Assembly (NCBI GenBank): GCA_031277315.1
Contig: JAITMP010000023.1
Coordinates: 1-64,000, forward strand
Direction of reading: 5' to 3'
Source of the DNA: Zoogloeaceae bacterium
Lineage (GTDB): Bacteria > Pseudomonadota > Gammaproteobacteria > Burkholderiales > Rhodocyclaceae
Length of the DNA: 64,000 bases
The notes under the pieces are model-generated. The model did not search any database. It was not told the DNA's origin and saw nothing but the letters and a program-made list of their open reading frames with translations. The position numbers and the translations under genes were made by a program. Below, in pieces: positions 1 through 7,606 of the stretch (position 1 is the stretch's first letter; every line of letters begins with the position of its first letter).

Positions 1-37
1 GGTTGGGCGTTTTCGTTTCCGCAGTTATAGAAAGAAG

Positions 38-1585
38 TTACTCCGCGTGCGCGATGGGCGCGGCGGTGGTTGGGTGGCGTGGCGGTTTGGCGGCCCAGAC
101 GAAAATCATCAGGGCGATGAAGAAGCAGCCGGAGAGCCAGAAGATGTCGTTGGTGGCTTGCATGAAGGCTTGCTGGTTGATGATGTTGTCGAGCATGGCG
201 GTATCCGCGGGGGCGGCGATACCGGCGTCGTTGAGGGCGCCGAGCGCCTGATCGGCGGCGGGCGAGTAGGGCGTGATGCTTTCGCTCAGCGTGGCGTGGT
301 GCAGGGTGGCGCGGCGATCCCAGAGTGTGATCGAGAGTGAGGTGCCGAAGCTGCCGGCGACGATGCGCGTGAAGTTGGAGAGGCCGGTGGCGCTGGCGAG
401 CATGTGCGGCGGCAGGCCGGAGAGCGTGAGCGCGGTGAGGGGAACGAAGAAGCAGGCGACGCCGAAGCCCTGAACGAAGCGCGGCATGACGAGGGTCAGG
501 AAGGGCACGTCGGAGTTGAAGCTGCTGCTCCAGAACGAGACGAAGGCGAATATGCCGAAGGCGAATGAGGCCCAGACGCGCAGATCGAGCCGGTGCATGT
601 TTTTGCCGATCAGCGCCGACAGGAAAATGGGCAGGATGCCGACCGGCGCGGCGGCCAGTCCGGCCCAGGTGGCGGTGTAGCCCATTTGCGTTTGCAGCCA
701 CAGCGGCAGGATGACGACATTGGCGAAGAAGACCAGATAGCCGATGCTGAGGATCACCGAGCCGACCAGAAAGTTGCGCTGGCTGTAGAGATGCAGGTCG
801 ATGACCGGATGTTTTTCGGTCAGTTCCCAGGCGACAAGAAACACCAGCGCGATGACGGCCACCACGGCCAGAAGGATGATCTGGTTCGACTCGAACCAGT
901 CCAGATCGTTGCCCTTGTCGAGCAGAAGCTGCAATGCGCCGACGCCGAGTATCAGGAGCGCCAGACCGACGGCGTCGATGGGCTGGTGCACGGTGGCGGA
1001 TTCGCGGTTGCGCAGCAGTTGCCAGGCGAGGCCGGCTGAGAGCAGGCCGATGGGGATGTTGATGTAGAAAATCCAGGGCCAGGTGAGATTGTCGGTGATC
1101 CAGCCGCCCATGATCGGCCCCATGATGGGGGCGACCACCACGGTCATCGACCAGAGCGAGAGGGCGATGGCTTTTTTTTCCAGCGGATAGTTGTTCAGTA
1201 GCAGGCTTTGCGAGAGCGGCACCATCGGCCCGGCGACCGCGCCTTGCAGCACGCGGAAGGCGATCAGGATCGGCAGCGTCGGCGCCAGCCCGCACAGAAA
1301 AGACGCCAGCGTGAACAGGAGCGTGGACAAGACGAACAGGCGCACTTCGCCGATGCGCCGCGACAGCCAGCCGGTGAGCGGCAGCGCGATGGCGTTGCTG
1401 ACGGCGAACGAGGTGATGACCCACGTGCCCTGATTCGGGCTGACGGCCAGATCGCCTGAAATGGACGGCAGCGAGACGTTGGCGATGGAAGTGTCCAGCA
1501 CCTGCATGAACGTGGCCAGCCCGAGGGAGAGCGTCAGCAGAACAAGCCCGGCCCCGTGCATCGGCGGCCGCGCGGCATGGCTCAC
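38..1585 (-). CDS. emrB: DHA2-family multidrug efflux MFS permease (EmrB-like)
   Basis: A 515-residue, very hydrophobic inner-membrane protein with the usual length and 14-helix layout of DHA2 drug:H+ antiporters. Family motifs seen: 'FMQVLDTSIANVSLPSI' in the first helix, 'GWLSRRIGEVRLF' in the 2-3 loop, and 'GPIMGGWITDNLTWPWIF' (motif C region). It should expel hydrophobic toxins through a tripartite pump with the adaptor encoded just upstream (start codons overlap by 4 bp) and an outer-membrane channel that is not in the window. No MarR or TetR regulator lies beside it, so its control is not visible here. The assignment to EmrB type is firm; the substrate is unknown. Confidence 0.93.
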   Translation of the reverse strand: MSHAARPPMHGAGLVLLTLSLGLATFMQVLDTSIANVSLPSISGDLAVSPNQGTWVITSFAVSNAIALPLTGWLSRRIGEVRLFVLSTLLFTLASFLCGLAPTLPILIAFRVLQGAVAGPMVPLSQSLLLNNYPLEKKAIALSLWSMTVVVAPIMGPIMGGWITDNLTWPWIFYINIPIGLLSAGLAWQLLRNRESATVHQPIDAVGLALLILGVGALQLLLDKGNDLDWFESNQIILLAVVAVIALVFLVAWELTEKHPVIDLHLYSQRNFLVGSVILSIGYLVFFANVVILPLWLQTQMGYTATWAGLAAAPVGILPIFLSALIGKNMHRLDLRVWASFAFGIFAFVSFWSSSFNSDVPFLTLVMPRFVQGFGVACFFVPLTALTLSGLPPHMLASATGLSNFTRIVAGSFGTSLSITLWDRRATLHHATLSESITPYSPAADQALGALNDAGIAAPADTAMLDNIINQQAFMQATNDIFWLSGCFFIALMIFVWAAKPPRHPTTAAPIAHAE

Positions 1586-2739
1586 TGGCTGGCGCCCCGG
1601 TTGGCGGTGATGATCTGCCGGATTCTCGGCTCGGCTTCCTTGGCGTCGTCGTCAAACACCGGCGTTTCGTAATGATTGCCCGCCGACGCAGTGGCGAGCG
1701 CCGGCCCGTCCTGCGCGCGGGTGTCGATCGTTACTTTCATCGAGAGACCGACCATCAACGGATGCTCGGCGATTTCTTTCGTGTCGAGCGTGATTCTCAC
1801 CGGCAGCCGCTGCACGATCTTGATCCAGTTGCCGGTCGCGTTTTGCGGCGGCAGCAGCGAGAAGATGGCGCCTGTGCCCGGCGCGACGCCGGCCACCTTG
1901 CCGTGGAAAACGACGCCGCCGCCATAGATGTCCGATGTCAGTTCGACCGGCTGCCCGAGGCGCAGGCGCTTGAGCTGGTCTTCCTTGAAATTCGCGTCGA
2001 CCCAAAGCGGGTCGAGCGGCACCAGCGCCATCAATGGCGTGCCGACCGCTACCTGCTGGCCGGCCTGAATGCTGCGCTTGGCGATGTAACCGCTGCCGGC
2101 GGCGCGAATATGACAACGGTTGACGGCGACCCAGGCTTCCCGCAACTGGGCGGCGGCGGCGAGCACGGCAGGATGATTTTCCAGCGACGCGCCGTGGACG
2201 GCGTTCTGCGCGCTGGATAGCTGCGCGCGCGCCAGTTGCAGATCGGCCTTGGCCTTGGTGACGGCGCTGCGCGCGTGCTCGCTTTCTTCCCGCGACACCA
2301 TTTTCAATTGCGTCTGCTCGTCGCGCCGGGCGAAGTCGACCTCCGCCTGCCGCAAAACTTCTTCATTCAGGCGCACGGCGGCCTGACGCTCGGTGACGAG
2401 ATCGAATGCCTGCGACACCTGCCGTACCGTCGTGCCGAGCGCCGCCTCGGCTTTCGTCAGCGCGATGCGGGCATCGGTGTCGTCCAGATCAACCAGCAAC
2501 TGCCCCTGCTTGACGTAATCGGTATCGTCGGCGTACACGGCAATCACCGTGCCGGCAACGCGCGGTGTGACGCGGATCAGGTTGCCCGAAACGCTGGCAT
2601 TTTCAGTCGATTCATGGTGGCGGCCCTGCACGAACCACCAGATGCCATAAACGAGGCCGATCAGGACGAAAGCGGACAGGAGCAGAAGCAGAACAGGTTT
2701 GCGGCGGCTGGAGTGTGAAACGTGAGCGTTGGTCGTCAT
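1582..2739 (-). CDS. emrA: HlyD/EmrA-family periplasmic adaptor of the efflux pump
   Basis: A 385-residue membrane fusion protein. There is a short cytoplasmic N-terminus, one membrane helix at about residues 14-36, then a first half-lipoyl segment ('VTPRVAGTVIAVYADDTDYVKQGQLL'), a long alpha-helical hairpin (about 95-205), the second lipoyl half ('GYIAKRSIQAGQQVAVGTPLMALV') and a beta-barrel with 'VDANFKEDQL', typical of EmrA. It bridges the inner-membrane EmrB permease to an outer-membrane channel. First gene of a two-gene minus-strand operon; its stop overlaps the emrB start. No clear promoter was recognised in the 170 bp upstream. Confidence 0.93.
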   Translation of the reverse strand: MTTNAHVSHSSRRKPVLLLLLSAFVLIGLVYGIWWFVQGRHHESTENASVSGNLIRVTPRVAGTVIAVYADDTDYVKQGQLLVDLDDTDARIALTKAEAALGTTVRQVSQAFDLVTERQAAVRLNEEVLRQAEVDFARRDEQTQLKMVSREESEHARSAVTKAKADLQLARAQLSSAQNAVHGASLENHPAVLAAAAQLREAWVAVNRCHIRAAGSGYIAKRSIQAGQQVAVGTPLMALVPLDPLWVDANFKEDQLKRLRLGQPVELTSDIYGGGVVFHGKVAGVAPGTGAIFSLLPPQNATGNWIKIVQRLPVRITLDTKEIAEHPLMVGLSMKVTIDTRAQDGPALATASAGNHYETPVFDDDAKEAEPRIRQIITANRGASQ

Positions 2740-2912
2740 CGGGAGATCGCTAATCGCGCTAATCGTGCGCGCCGGATATCGCGCACATAGACCCCACAGT
2801 TTACTCGCCTATCGGGGGGGATGGCTACAAAGAATGCTGAACTAACCGGACGACATCGGAGGGGACAGGTTTTACTGCGCTGGTTGGCTCGCGTGGATAA
2901 GCGAAAAGTCTG

Positions 2913-3671
2913 CTACAGCATTGCGGCGAGTTCTTGCTGGCCTGCAAGTAACGGCGGCAATGCCTTTTCAACAAGTTGCTTGACGTCCATCCGGCCTGCA
3001 TGAAGGCTCACAGTGAGCGCATGCATGATGCGGCCGTTGGATTCGGGCAGCGGAACGCCAATTGACAGCAATCCAAGCTCAAGTTCTTCGATACTCGTGC
3101 CATATCCTTTGTCGCGAATTGTTGTTAGCTCCCGTGTGATCGCTTCGGAGCCAGTTATGGTGTGAGGCGTCAGCTTCGGGAATTTGCCGGATTTCAGAAA
3201 GTGCTTGATTTCATCACTGGACTGATAAGCCAAAATGGCTTTTCCGGCCGCCGAACAAAACAAGGGAATGCGCATGCCGATGTTTACCTTGGTGGAGATG
3301 ATTCGATTGCTTGTAGTGGAGTGGGCAAGAAATATGACTTCTGATCCATCCCGAACCGCAAGCGATGCGATTTCGCCGACGCTGTCGCCTATGCGGTCGA
3401 GAATTGGCTGGGCAAGCCGGGACAACGGCGTCGACGAAAACAGGGCGTACCCCAGATGAAGGATTCGCGGCGCCAGCCAAAAAAACTTGCCGTCTGATTC
3501 CGCATACCCCAGCTTCGTTAGCGTGAGCAAATAACGGCGCGCCGCAGCGCGTGTCATGCGAGTTCGTTTAGCGACATCGCTTAATGTTTGGCGCTGATGC
3601 TCAAAGTCAAACGACTTGATAACGACCAAGCCCTTCTCAAGCGCTCTGACAAAATCCTTCTCATCGTCCAT
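2913..3671 (-). CDS. IclR-family transcriptional regulator, PcaR/PobR subgroup
   Basis: 252 residues. The N-terminal winged helix-turn-helix spans roughly residues 8-70: 'FVRALEKGLVVIKSF', then 'TLSDVAKRTRMTRAAARRYL', which is the PcaR/PcaU/PobR style of IclR HTH. The C-terminal IclR effector domain contains 'IPLFCSAAGKAILAY' and 'GTSIEELELGLLSIGVPL'. Members of this subgroup sense aromatic acids or beta-ketoadipate and control ring-degradation operons. The gene is divergent from the UbiD/ligase/transporter genes, and two sites resembling the PcaR 15-mer lie between them, so it most likely controls that cluster. A 7-bp inverted repeat sits about 27 bp upstream of its start. Effector unknown. 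Confidence 0.9.
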   Translation of the reverse strand: MDDEKDFVRALEKGLVVIKSFDFEHQRQTLSDVAKRTRMTRAAARRYLLTLTKLGYAESDGKFFWLAPRILHLGYALFSSTPLSRLAQPILDRIGDSVGEIASLAVRDGSEVIFLAHSTTSNRIISTKVNIGMRIPLFCSAAGKAILAYQSSDEIKHFLKSGKFPKLTPHTITGSEAITRELTTIRDKGYGTSIEELELGLLSIGVPLPESNGRIMHALTVSLHAGRMDVKQLVEKALPPLLAGQQELAAML

Positions 3672-3697
3672 GGCGAAGACTGCCTTCCTCTTTCCAG

Positions 3698-3725
3698 TTT
3701 GTCAGTGATGATTCTAAGTGACAAA
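3698..3725. promoter_or_regulatory. Inverted repeat upstream of the IclR gene (possible autoregulatory operator)
   Basis: TTTGTCA (3698-3704) and TGACAAA (3719-3725) are exact inverted copies separated by 14 nt, 27 bp upstream of the regulator start. The position suits autoregulation, common in IclR proteins, but the sequence does not match the other two operator candidates. Confidence 0.3.
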
Positions 3726-4025
3726 TCACGGGAATTGTCGATGAAAGTAATGTGGCGTGGCGCCAATCTGAATACGTCGATTACCTGAATCACATCCTGT
3801 GCATGCCATGTTCCGGAATTTACCTTCCATCCCTTCGGATTGAATTGCGGACCGCGAATTTACCCGGCAAATGGCGGCGCTTTCGATCCCTCCAGAATCT
3901 TTCTGAAACCGGAGTCATTGGTTACGACCGGGATGCCGGCTATTTCGTTGCGGCTCTTTTCATATTCCCTTTTGCGTCTTTTTACGCACAGTCACGTGCT
4001 GCATTTGAGCGCATAGTGAATTTAT

Positions 4026-4040
4026 GTTCGTTATTCGCAC
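4026..4040 (+). promoter_or_regulatory. Candidate IclR/PcaR-type operator 1
   Basis: GTTCGTTATTCGCAC matches the PcaR site I recall from Pseudomonas putida (GTTCGATAATCGCAC) at 13 of 15 positions. It lies just upstream of a TTGACA hexamer, in the region divergent to a PcaR-like regulator. Binding is inferred from sequence resemblance only. Confidence 0.5.
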
Positions 4041-4147
4041 ACACTTAAATTGACATTTAACATAGGCGATATTTTATTTTTACCTATGTAATTATTCTTG
4101 TTGACGCAGAATATCTTCTGGAGTAGCCTTTTGTATAAATCAATTGT

Positions 4148-4162
4148 GTTCGTAATGCGAAC
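4148..4162 (+). promoter_or_regulatory. Candidate IclR/PcaR-type operator 2 (perfect palindrome arms)
   Basis: GTTCG-TAATG-CGAAC has perfect 5-bp inverted arms with the same 15-bp geometry as operator 1, 122 bp downstream of it and 75 bp before the UbiD start codon. A TATAAA hexamer lies immediately upstream (4134-4139), so the site would fall near a transcription start. Confidence 0.5.
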
Positions 4163-4237
4163 GAAATTGATCGATGTGCTGGCAGCGCGTAGAGCGTTTC
4201 AGCGAAAACGTGTGACATGAATAAACAGGAGGGCAGA

Positions 4238-5662
4238 ATGGGACCAAAGGATTTGAGGGAATTCCTCCAGGCGATTGAAGCGTCTGGAGACTTGGTCACG
4301 GTTAATGATGAAATTGATTGGGACGAAGAGCTTTCCGGCCTTGGCCGGTTGAGCTGCGAGCGGCAAGGGCCGGCTTTCATGTTTAACGATGTGAAGGACT
4401 ACGATGGCTGGCGCGTGACGACCAACCCCATCGCCACTTGGCGCCGAATGGCTATTGCGCTAGGGCTGCCGGCGGATACGCCGGTTCGCAAGCTCTACGA
4501 AATTTATGCTGAGCGGGAGACGGCGACGATTCCGCCTGTTATCGTCAAGGATGGGCCGTGCAAAGAAGTTACGATCGTTGGCGATAAGCTGGACCTCTTT
4601 GATCTGCCGACACCCATGATCCATGAGGGAGACGGCGGTCGTTATCTTGGCACGTGGGATCTTGTCGTTTCAAAAAGCCACGATAGCGATTGGGCGAACT
4701 GGGGCATGTACCGGTTCATGGTTCATAACGAAAAATACCTTACGGGTTATCCGCGGCCGACGAGTCATCTGGGCAAGATGTTGCTGGACGGCTACGTGCC
4801 GAAAGGAAAGCCGATGCCGATCGCAATCGTCATTGGCGCCGATGTCGCGAGCCATTTTGCCGCCGCCGCGACGTTTCATCTCAACAGGAATGAAGCCGAT
4901 CTTGCCGGCGGGCTTGGCGGCCGCCCTGTTGAGCTTGTGAAGTGCCTGACCAACGATCTGATGGTGCCTGCAACCGCTGAGATCGTTATTGAAGCCGAGG
5001 TTCTACCGGATGGCATTGCCCAAGAGGGGCCTTATGGCGAGTATCCCGGATATCGCAGCGGCGAGATGGGTGATGCCCTGTGCTGCCGCGTTACCGGAAT
5101 TACGCATCGCCGCAATCCGATTCTGACGGTCGATACAACTGGATTTATGGATTCCAGCGCGACCACGACAACGATTTCGGGTGCGATCGCAATTAAGCGC
5201 AGGCTCGAAAAGCACGGGATTCCGGTGGTGGATGTCTACGTGCCGCCGGAAGGCGGCGTGCATCTGGCGATCGTGTCGGTGAAGCGCGGCGGCGCTGAAA
5301 CTGCCAAGAAAATCGTCGAGGTTCTGACTCAGCGTCGCGCGCTCATGTCAAAAATTATCGTGGTGGACGAAGACGTCGACGTTTTCAATATCCCGGCGGT
5401 TCTTCATGCATTTGCAACGAAATGCCATCCGGAACGCGGCACGCATATTCACACATACACTGGTCGCGCCAATGCATTGACCCCGGCCTACAGTCAGGAA
5501 GAGCGGGCAAAACGGCTCGGCGCCAGCGTTGCATTCGATGTGACTTGGCCGCCGGAATGGCCTGTAGGCACAACGCCGGTTCGCGCCACACTTGATCAAA
5601 TGCATGCGTCGGCAATGCAAAAGAAAGTTCTCGATCGTTGGCAATCGCTTGGTCTGAAATAA
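4238..5662 (+). CDS. UbiD-family prenyl-FMN-dependent (de)carboxylase
   Basis: 474 residues from the start chosen here: ATG 4238 has a strong AGGAGGG at 4227-4233, whereas the in-frame ATG at 4217 has none. UbiD enzymes reversibly decarboxylate aromatic or unsaturated acids using prenylated FMN. Seen here: the prFMN loop 'NWGMYR' (N154, R159) and 'EGPYGEYPGY' with E263 and E268. R159/E263/E268 keep exactly the spacing of the catalytic R173/E277/E282 of fungal Fdc1. The gene starts an apparent operon with a 97-residue partner, a CoA ligase and an aromatic-acid symporter under a PcaR-like regulator. This is a catabolic paralogue rather than the ubiquinone enzyme. The substrate is unknown: a hydroxybenzoate, or an aromatic dicarboxyl-CoA made by the neighbouring ligase. 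No UbiX is present in the window. Confidence 0.9.
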   Translation: MGPKDLREFLQAIEASGDLVTVNDEIDWDEELSGLGRLSCERQGPAFMFNDVKDYDGWRVTTNPIATWRRMAIALGLPADTPVRKLYEIYAERETATIPPVIVKDGPCKEVTIVGDKLDLFDLPTPMIHEGDGGRYLGTWDLVVSKSHDSDWANWGMYRFMVHNEKYLTGYPRPTSHLGKMLLDGYVPKGKPMPIAIVIGADVASHFAAAATFHLNRNEADLAGGLGGRPVELVKCLTNDLMVPATAEIVIEAEVLPDGIAQEGPYGEYPGYRSGEMGDALCCRVTGITHRRNPILTVDTTGFMDSSATTTTISGAIAIKRRLEKHGIPVVDVYVPPEGGVHLAIVSVKRGGAETAKKIVEVLTQRRALMSKIIVVDEDVDVFNIPAVLHAFATKCHPERGTHIHTYTGRANALTPAYSQEERAKRLGASVAFDVTWPPEWPVGTTPVRATLDQMHASAMQKKVLDRWQSLGLK

Positions 5663-5674
5663 GGAGGAATTTCA

Positions 5675-5968
5675 ATGGCTACGGAATATGAAACATTTAT
5701 GCGTGATCCGGCGCGCCTTCTGAAGCGACGCGAAGTTGTTCTGTGCTTGCGTGATCTCACACCCGGGCGCAAGAAATATAGAGGCTTGAATGTGCGAGCG
5801 ACCGTCTCCCAGCCGCCGCACCCCGGTGAAGATGTACTGTGGGTTCGCTCGGTATGCGGCGTGAAGCAGTCAGAGCCGTATGGCGTGAAGATAGTGGAAC
5901 GGTTGCCGGATGTGTTTCAAGGCGCGCCATACACTGATTTTTTCGCGGCGATGGAACGCGCTGAATAA
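5675..5968 (+). CDS. 97-residue protein paired with the UbiD decarboxylase
   Basis: A small soluble protein with a strong AAGGAGGAA ribosome binding site, 12 bp after the UbiD stop, so translated from the same message. It has no signal peptide or membrane segment. The core 'VLCLRDLTPGRKKYRGLNVRATVSQ' followed by a beta-rich stretch is distinctive. Position and size suggest an accessory subunit of the decarboxylase, as with the small gamma subunit of phenylphosphate carboxylase or the D subunits of hydroxyarylic acid decarboxylases. I cannot establish homology by eye, so the function is not assigned. Confidence 0.75.
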   Translation: MATEYETFMRDPARLLKRREVVLCLRDLTPGRKKYRGLNVRATVSQPPHPGEDVLWVRSVCGVKQSEPYGVKIVERLPDVFQGAPYTDFFAAMERAE

Positions 5969-5979
5969 AAATTGTAATT

Positions 5980-6032
5980 AAATTTCCGCTGCCGGGTGCA
6001 GTTGCGCCTTGGGCGTCCAGCAGCGGAAATTT
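5980..6032 (+). repeat. Long stem-loop between partner gene and CoA ligase (13-bp perfect arms)
   Basis: AAATTTCCGCTGC (5980-5992) and GCAGCGGAAATTT (6020-6032) are perfect inverted copies flanking a 27-nt loop, 11 bp after the 97-codon gene. There is no T-run directly after the stem, so a simple terminator is unlikely. An RNA processing or stability element between operon segments, or a partial attenuator, fits better. Confidence 0.55.
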
Positions 6033-6047
6033 CGCAAGGCGTAAGAA

Positions 6048-6087
6048 TTTTTGGAAGTGTTTTTGATTGGCGTCGGCCTTCCAAAAA
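6048..6087 (+). repeat. Second stem-loop in the ligase leader
   Basis: TTTTTGGAAG (6048-6057) and CTTCCAAAAA (6078-6087) are perfect 10-bp inverted arms with a 20-nt loop, 15 bp after the first stem-loop. Together the two hairpins occupy the leader before the ligase ribosome binding site (AAAGGAGG at 6153-6160). Confidence 0.5.
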
Positions 6088-6170
6088 AGACTGCAAAAAA
6101 CAGAACTAAACGAGGAGCACGTGGCAGGCCCCACGCAAGCCCCCGACCCCAAAAAGGAGGAAGTGTGACT

Positions 6171-7499
6171 ATGGAATTAGCGCCTTTGCAGATTGAGCCG
6201 GCCATCCGCCTTTCCGCGAGCGAAATCCCGCAGCATCAGGACAGGCTTATCCAGTCTGTTGTCATGCGAGCATGGGAGAAAGTGGATTTCTACCGTCAAC
6301 GCTGGTCAGAACACCAGATTGATCCGGAAAGTATCCGCAGTGTCACCGATTTAAAAAAACTTCCGATTTTCCGCAAGCAAGACATTGAGGCAGATCTTGC
6401 GGCCCATCCGCCATTTGGTTCATTGCAGGGGAATTTTCATTGCGTACGGTTGCAGGGCAGCTCTGGCAGCACTGGCAAGCCCAAACCGATATTGCACACG
6501 CGTCTGGATTGGGAAAACATAACCAATCTTTGGGCGCGACGGCTTTCCATGCAGGGCGTCACCGCTGCTGATCGTGTGCAAGTTGCTTTCAATTTCGCGC
6601 TGTTCATTCCCTCGTTTACCTCGCTTGAAGGCGCCATGAAACTTGGCGCGCTTGCGATTCCGACAGGAAGCGGCGCTGTTACCCCGTCATTACGTCAATT
6701 GGAGCTCGCGCGCGATTGGGGCGTTACGGTGATGGGAACGACGGGTGGGTATGCATTGCATTTGGCGGCCATTGCTCAAGAGCACGGATACGATTTGAAG
6801 CGGGATTTCAATATTCGTGTCATGTACCACACCGGCGAGCCTCTTGTTGAGGAAACACGCCGTCGCATCGAAGAACTGTGGGGATGCAAGTCCTACAACA
6901 ATTACGGAAGCGTTGAAACAGGTGCGCCGGCATGGGAATGCGTTCATCAAAACGGCATGCATCTGAACGAGGACGCATACATATTCGAGATTGTCGATCC
7001 CGTGACCCTGGAGCCCGTGCCGGATGGACAGGAAGGCGCATTGGTGATGACCTCCTTGTTCAAGGAGGCCGCGCCAATCATCCGGTACATGATTGGCGAT
7101 ATAGCGGCGATCTGGTCCGAGCCTTGCGCTTGCGGTTGCAGCTTCCGCCGCCTTAGTCCGATTCGCGGCCGCATTGACGATATGCTGAAAATTCGCGGGA
7201 CTGTCGTATATCCGACTGCAATCGAAGCCGCATTGCGTACTTTTCCGATGCTTGCTCCGGAGTTTCGCATCGTTGTCGATCGCACGCACGACGGGGCTGA
7301 TTATCTTGAGGTGCAAGCAGAAGTGCAGGATCTCGCGGAGACGAGCCCGCTTGTAAATCTGATTGCGCACGCAATCAAACAGAAAATTGGTTGCACTGCA
7401 GTTGTAACACTTCATGCCATAGGTTCGCTCAGCGGGCATGAAAACGTCGCGGCACGCACAAAGAATCGCTATGTTGTCGATAAACGCAAGAAGTTGTGA
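6171..7499 (+). CDS. Phenylacetate-CoA ligase-type (PaaK family) AMP-forming acyl-CoA ligase
   Basis: 442 residues from ATG 6171; GTG 6165 is also in frame, and both lie within reach of AAAGGAGG at 6153-6160. An open frame runs further upstream to 6051 but through the hairpin leader. Motifs of the adenylate-forming PaaK branch: the P-loop 'GSSGSTGKPK' from about residue 96, 'NNYGSVETG', the cysteine cluster 'EPCACGC', the hinge 'GRIDDMLKIRG' and a C-terminal lysine region 'ARTKNRYVVDKRKK'. The enzyme should join an aromatic acid to CoA using ATP. Beside a UbiD decarboxylase it may make the aryl-CoA substrate, as proposed for isophthalate, or activate the decarboxylated acid. The exact acid is not determined. 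Confidence 0.88.
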   Translation: MELAPLQIEPAIRLSASEIPQHQDRLIQSVVMRAWEKVDFYRQRWSEHQIDPESIRSVTDLKKLPIFRKQDIEADLAAHPPFGSLQGNFHCVRLQGSSGSTGKPKPILHTRLDWENITNLWARRLSMQGVTAADRVQVAFNFALFIPSFTSLEGAMKLGALAIPTGSGAVTPSLRQLELARDWGVTVMGTTGGYALHLAAIAQEHGYDLKRDFNIRVMYHTGEPLVEETRRRIEELWGCKSYNNYGSVETGAPAWECVHQNGMHLNEDAYIFEIVDPVTLEPVPDGQEGALVMTSLFKEAAPIIRYMIGDIAAIWSEPCACGCSFRRLSPIRGRIDDMLKIRGTVVYPTAIEAALRTFPMLAPEFRIVVDRTHDGADYLEVQAEVQDLAETSPLVNLIAHAIKQKIGCTAVVTLHAIGSLSGHENVAARTKNRYVVDKRKKL

Positions 7500-7557
7500 T
7501 CAAGCCAAGTCAAACCTGAAAACGCAACAAAGCCAACGATAACTGGCTCGAAAAACA

Positions 7558-7581
7558 GCTCAATACAAATTGATATTGAGC
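7558..7581 (+). promoter_or_regulatory. Palindromic site upstream of the aromatic-acid symporter
   Basis: GCTCAATA (7558-7565) and TATTGAGC (7574-7581) are perfect 8-bp inverted arms around an 8-nt centre, 25 bp before the start of the AAHS transporter and just ahead of its GGAGGAG ribosome binding site. It could be an operator or an RNA hairpin covering the leader. It does not match the GTTCG-type operators upstream of the UbiD gene. Confidence 0.45.
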
Positions 7582-7606
7582 GAACTTATTCCTAGGAGGA
7601 GAAAGA

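Larger units (their letters stand above)
3672..4216. other. Intergenic control region between the IclR gene and the UbiD gene
   Basis: 545 bp, clearly AT-richer than its surroundings, between divergent genes. It holds two IclR-type operator candidates (4026-4040, 4148-4162), a perfect TTGACA at 4050-4055 followed by an AT-rich stretch, a TATAAA at 4134-4139 just before the second operator, and a 7-bp inverted repeat at 3698-3725 near the regulator start. A 98-codon open frame at 3752-4048 shows no recognisable protein family and no ribosome binding site, so it is not called as a gene. Confidence 0.6.

Noticed and set aside
3752..4048. A 98-codon open frame in the IclR-UbiD gap
   Set aside because: It has no ribosome binding site and no family resemblance, overlaps operator 1, and its codon use is unlike that of the neighbouring genes.
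4217..4237. Earlier ATG for the UbiD gene
   Set aside because: No Shine-Dalgarno precedes it. AGGAGGG lies between it and ATG 4238, which is therefore preferred.
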